From the NCBI GenBank assembly GCA_964393105.1, contig CAYMSM010000029.1, positions 1 to 5,582 of the forward strand: DNA of 5,582 bases. Reading direction: 5' to 3'. Every line of letters begins with the position of its first letter. The first letter of the stretch is position 1. The notes beneath the pieces are model-generated. The model searched no databases. It had not been told where the DNA came from and worked only from the letters and a program-made list of their open reading frames with translations. Positions 5,537-5,582 of this stretch are shown piece by piece. Both the position numbers and the translations under genes were made by a program. The stretch comes from CALMEC01 sp964393105 (GTDB taxonomy: Bacteria > Actinomycetota > Thermoleophilia > Miltoncostaeales > Miltoncostaeaceae).

Positions 5537-5582
5537 TCGCGCGCGTCCTTTGTAAGGGCGAGGATCTCCTCGAGGCGCTCGA
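5500..5582 (-). CDS. C-terminal end of an uncharacterised helical protein (cut by right edge)
   Basis: The minus-strand frame entering at the right edge reads ERLEEILALTKDAREW then TNQRLAAQTP and ends at TAG (5502-5500). The 26 residues have a heptad-like spacing of Leu/Ile with many charged residues, as in an amphipathic helix or coiled coil. The stop lies inside the next gene, giving a 37-nt overlap with the 443-residue frame, and the Shine-Dalgarno of that gene lies within this one. The overlap suggests tight coupling of the two products. The rest of the gene is outside the window, so no function can be given. Confidence 0.55.
   Translation of the reverse strand, partial: ERLEEILALTKDAREWTNQRLAAQTP

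Noticed and set aside
1..5582. tRNA, rRNA, CRISPR array or transposase
   Set aside because: No cloverleaf-like segments, no regularly spaced short repeats and no DDE or recombinase motifs were seen on either strand.

Overview
The window is GC-rich DNA with strong G/C preference at third codon positions and Shine-Dalgarno sites (AGGAGG, GAGGGGGA, AAAGGA) ahead of the minus-strand genes. The gene content (paired Uma2 nucleases, DUF433/DUF5615 and VapBC modules, a YfbK-like VWA protein) fits an actinobacterial chromosome or an accessory island in one. No rRNA, tRNA, transposase or CRISPR array is visible.

Left third (1-1621): two paralogous Uma2-family nuclease genes lie on the minus strand. 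The first is cut by the left edge (1-207) and the second is complete (844-1452). Each is preceded by an ~82-bp direct repeat (295-376 and 1541-1621) about 80% identical by eye, which appears to carry their promoter/operator region. Between them, on the plus strand, is a DUF433 antitoxin-like gene (524-745) followed by the stump of a DUF5615 PIN-like toxin gene (742-~870), whose recognisable reading frame stops where the 3' end of the second Uma2 gene begins.

Middle (1553-2861): a plus-strand HNH endonuclease gene whose family similarity appears to start just where the second repeat ends, so it looks N-terminally truncated. It converges on a minus-strand vapBC toxin-antitoxin operon (2188-2822) with an ATGA overlap and a palindrome near its promoter. 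Together these observations suggest that an ~750-bp Uma2-plus-promoter cassette (about 870-1621) was inserted or recombined between two genes that it truncated.

Right half (2903-5582): a compact minus-strand operon. In transcription order it holds the C-terminal end of a charged helical protein entering from the right edge, a 443-residue protein of unknown function with a conserved-looking GHDPLLGLVFG motif and a hydrophobic Gly/Ala segment, and a 414-residue VWA protein with an intact MIDAS. The partial gene overlaps the 443-residue gene by 37 nt, and the VWA gene follows after a 57-nt gap. Its function is unknown and it is the best candidate here for an undescribed multi-gene system. The rest of the window is a patchwork of small defence or toxin-antitoxin type modules, some decayed.
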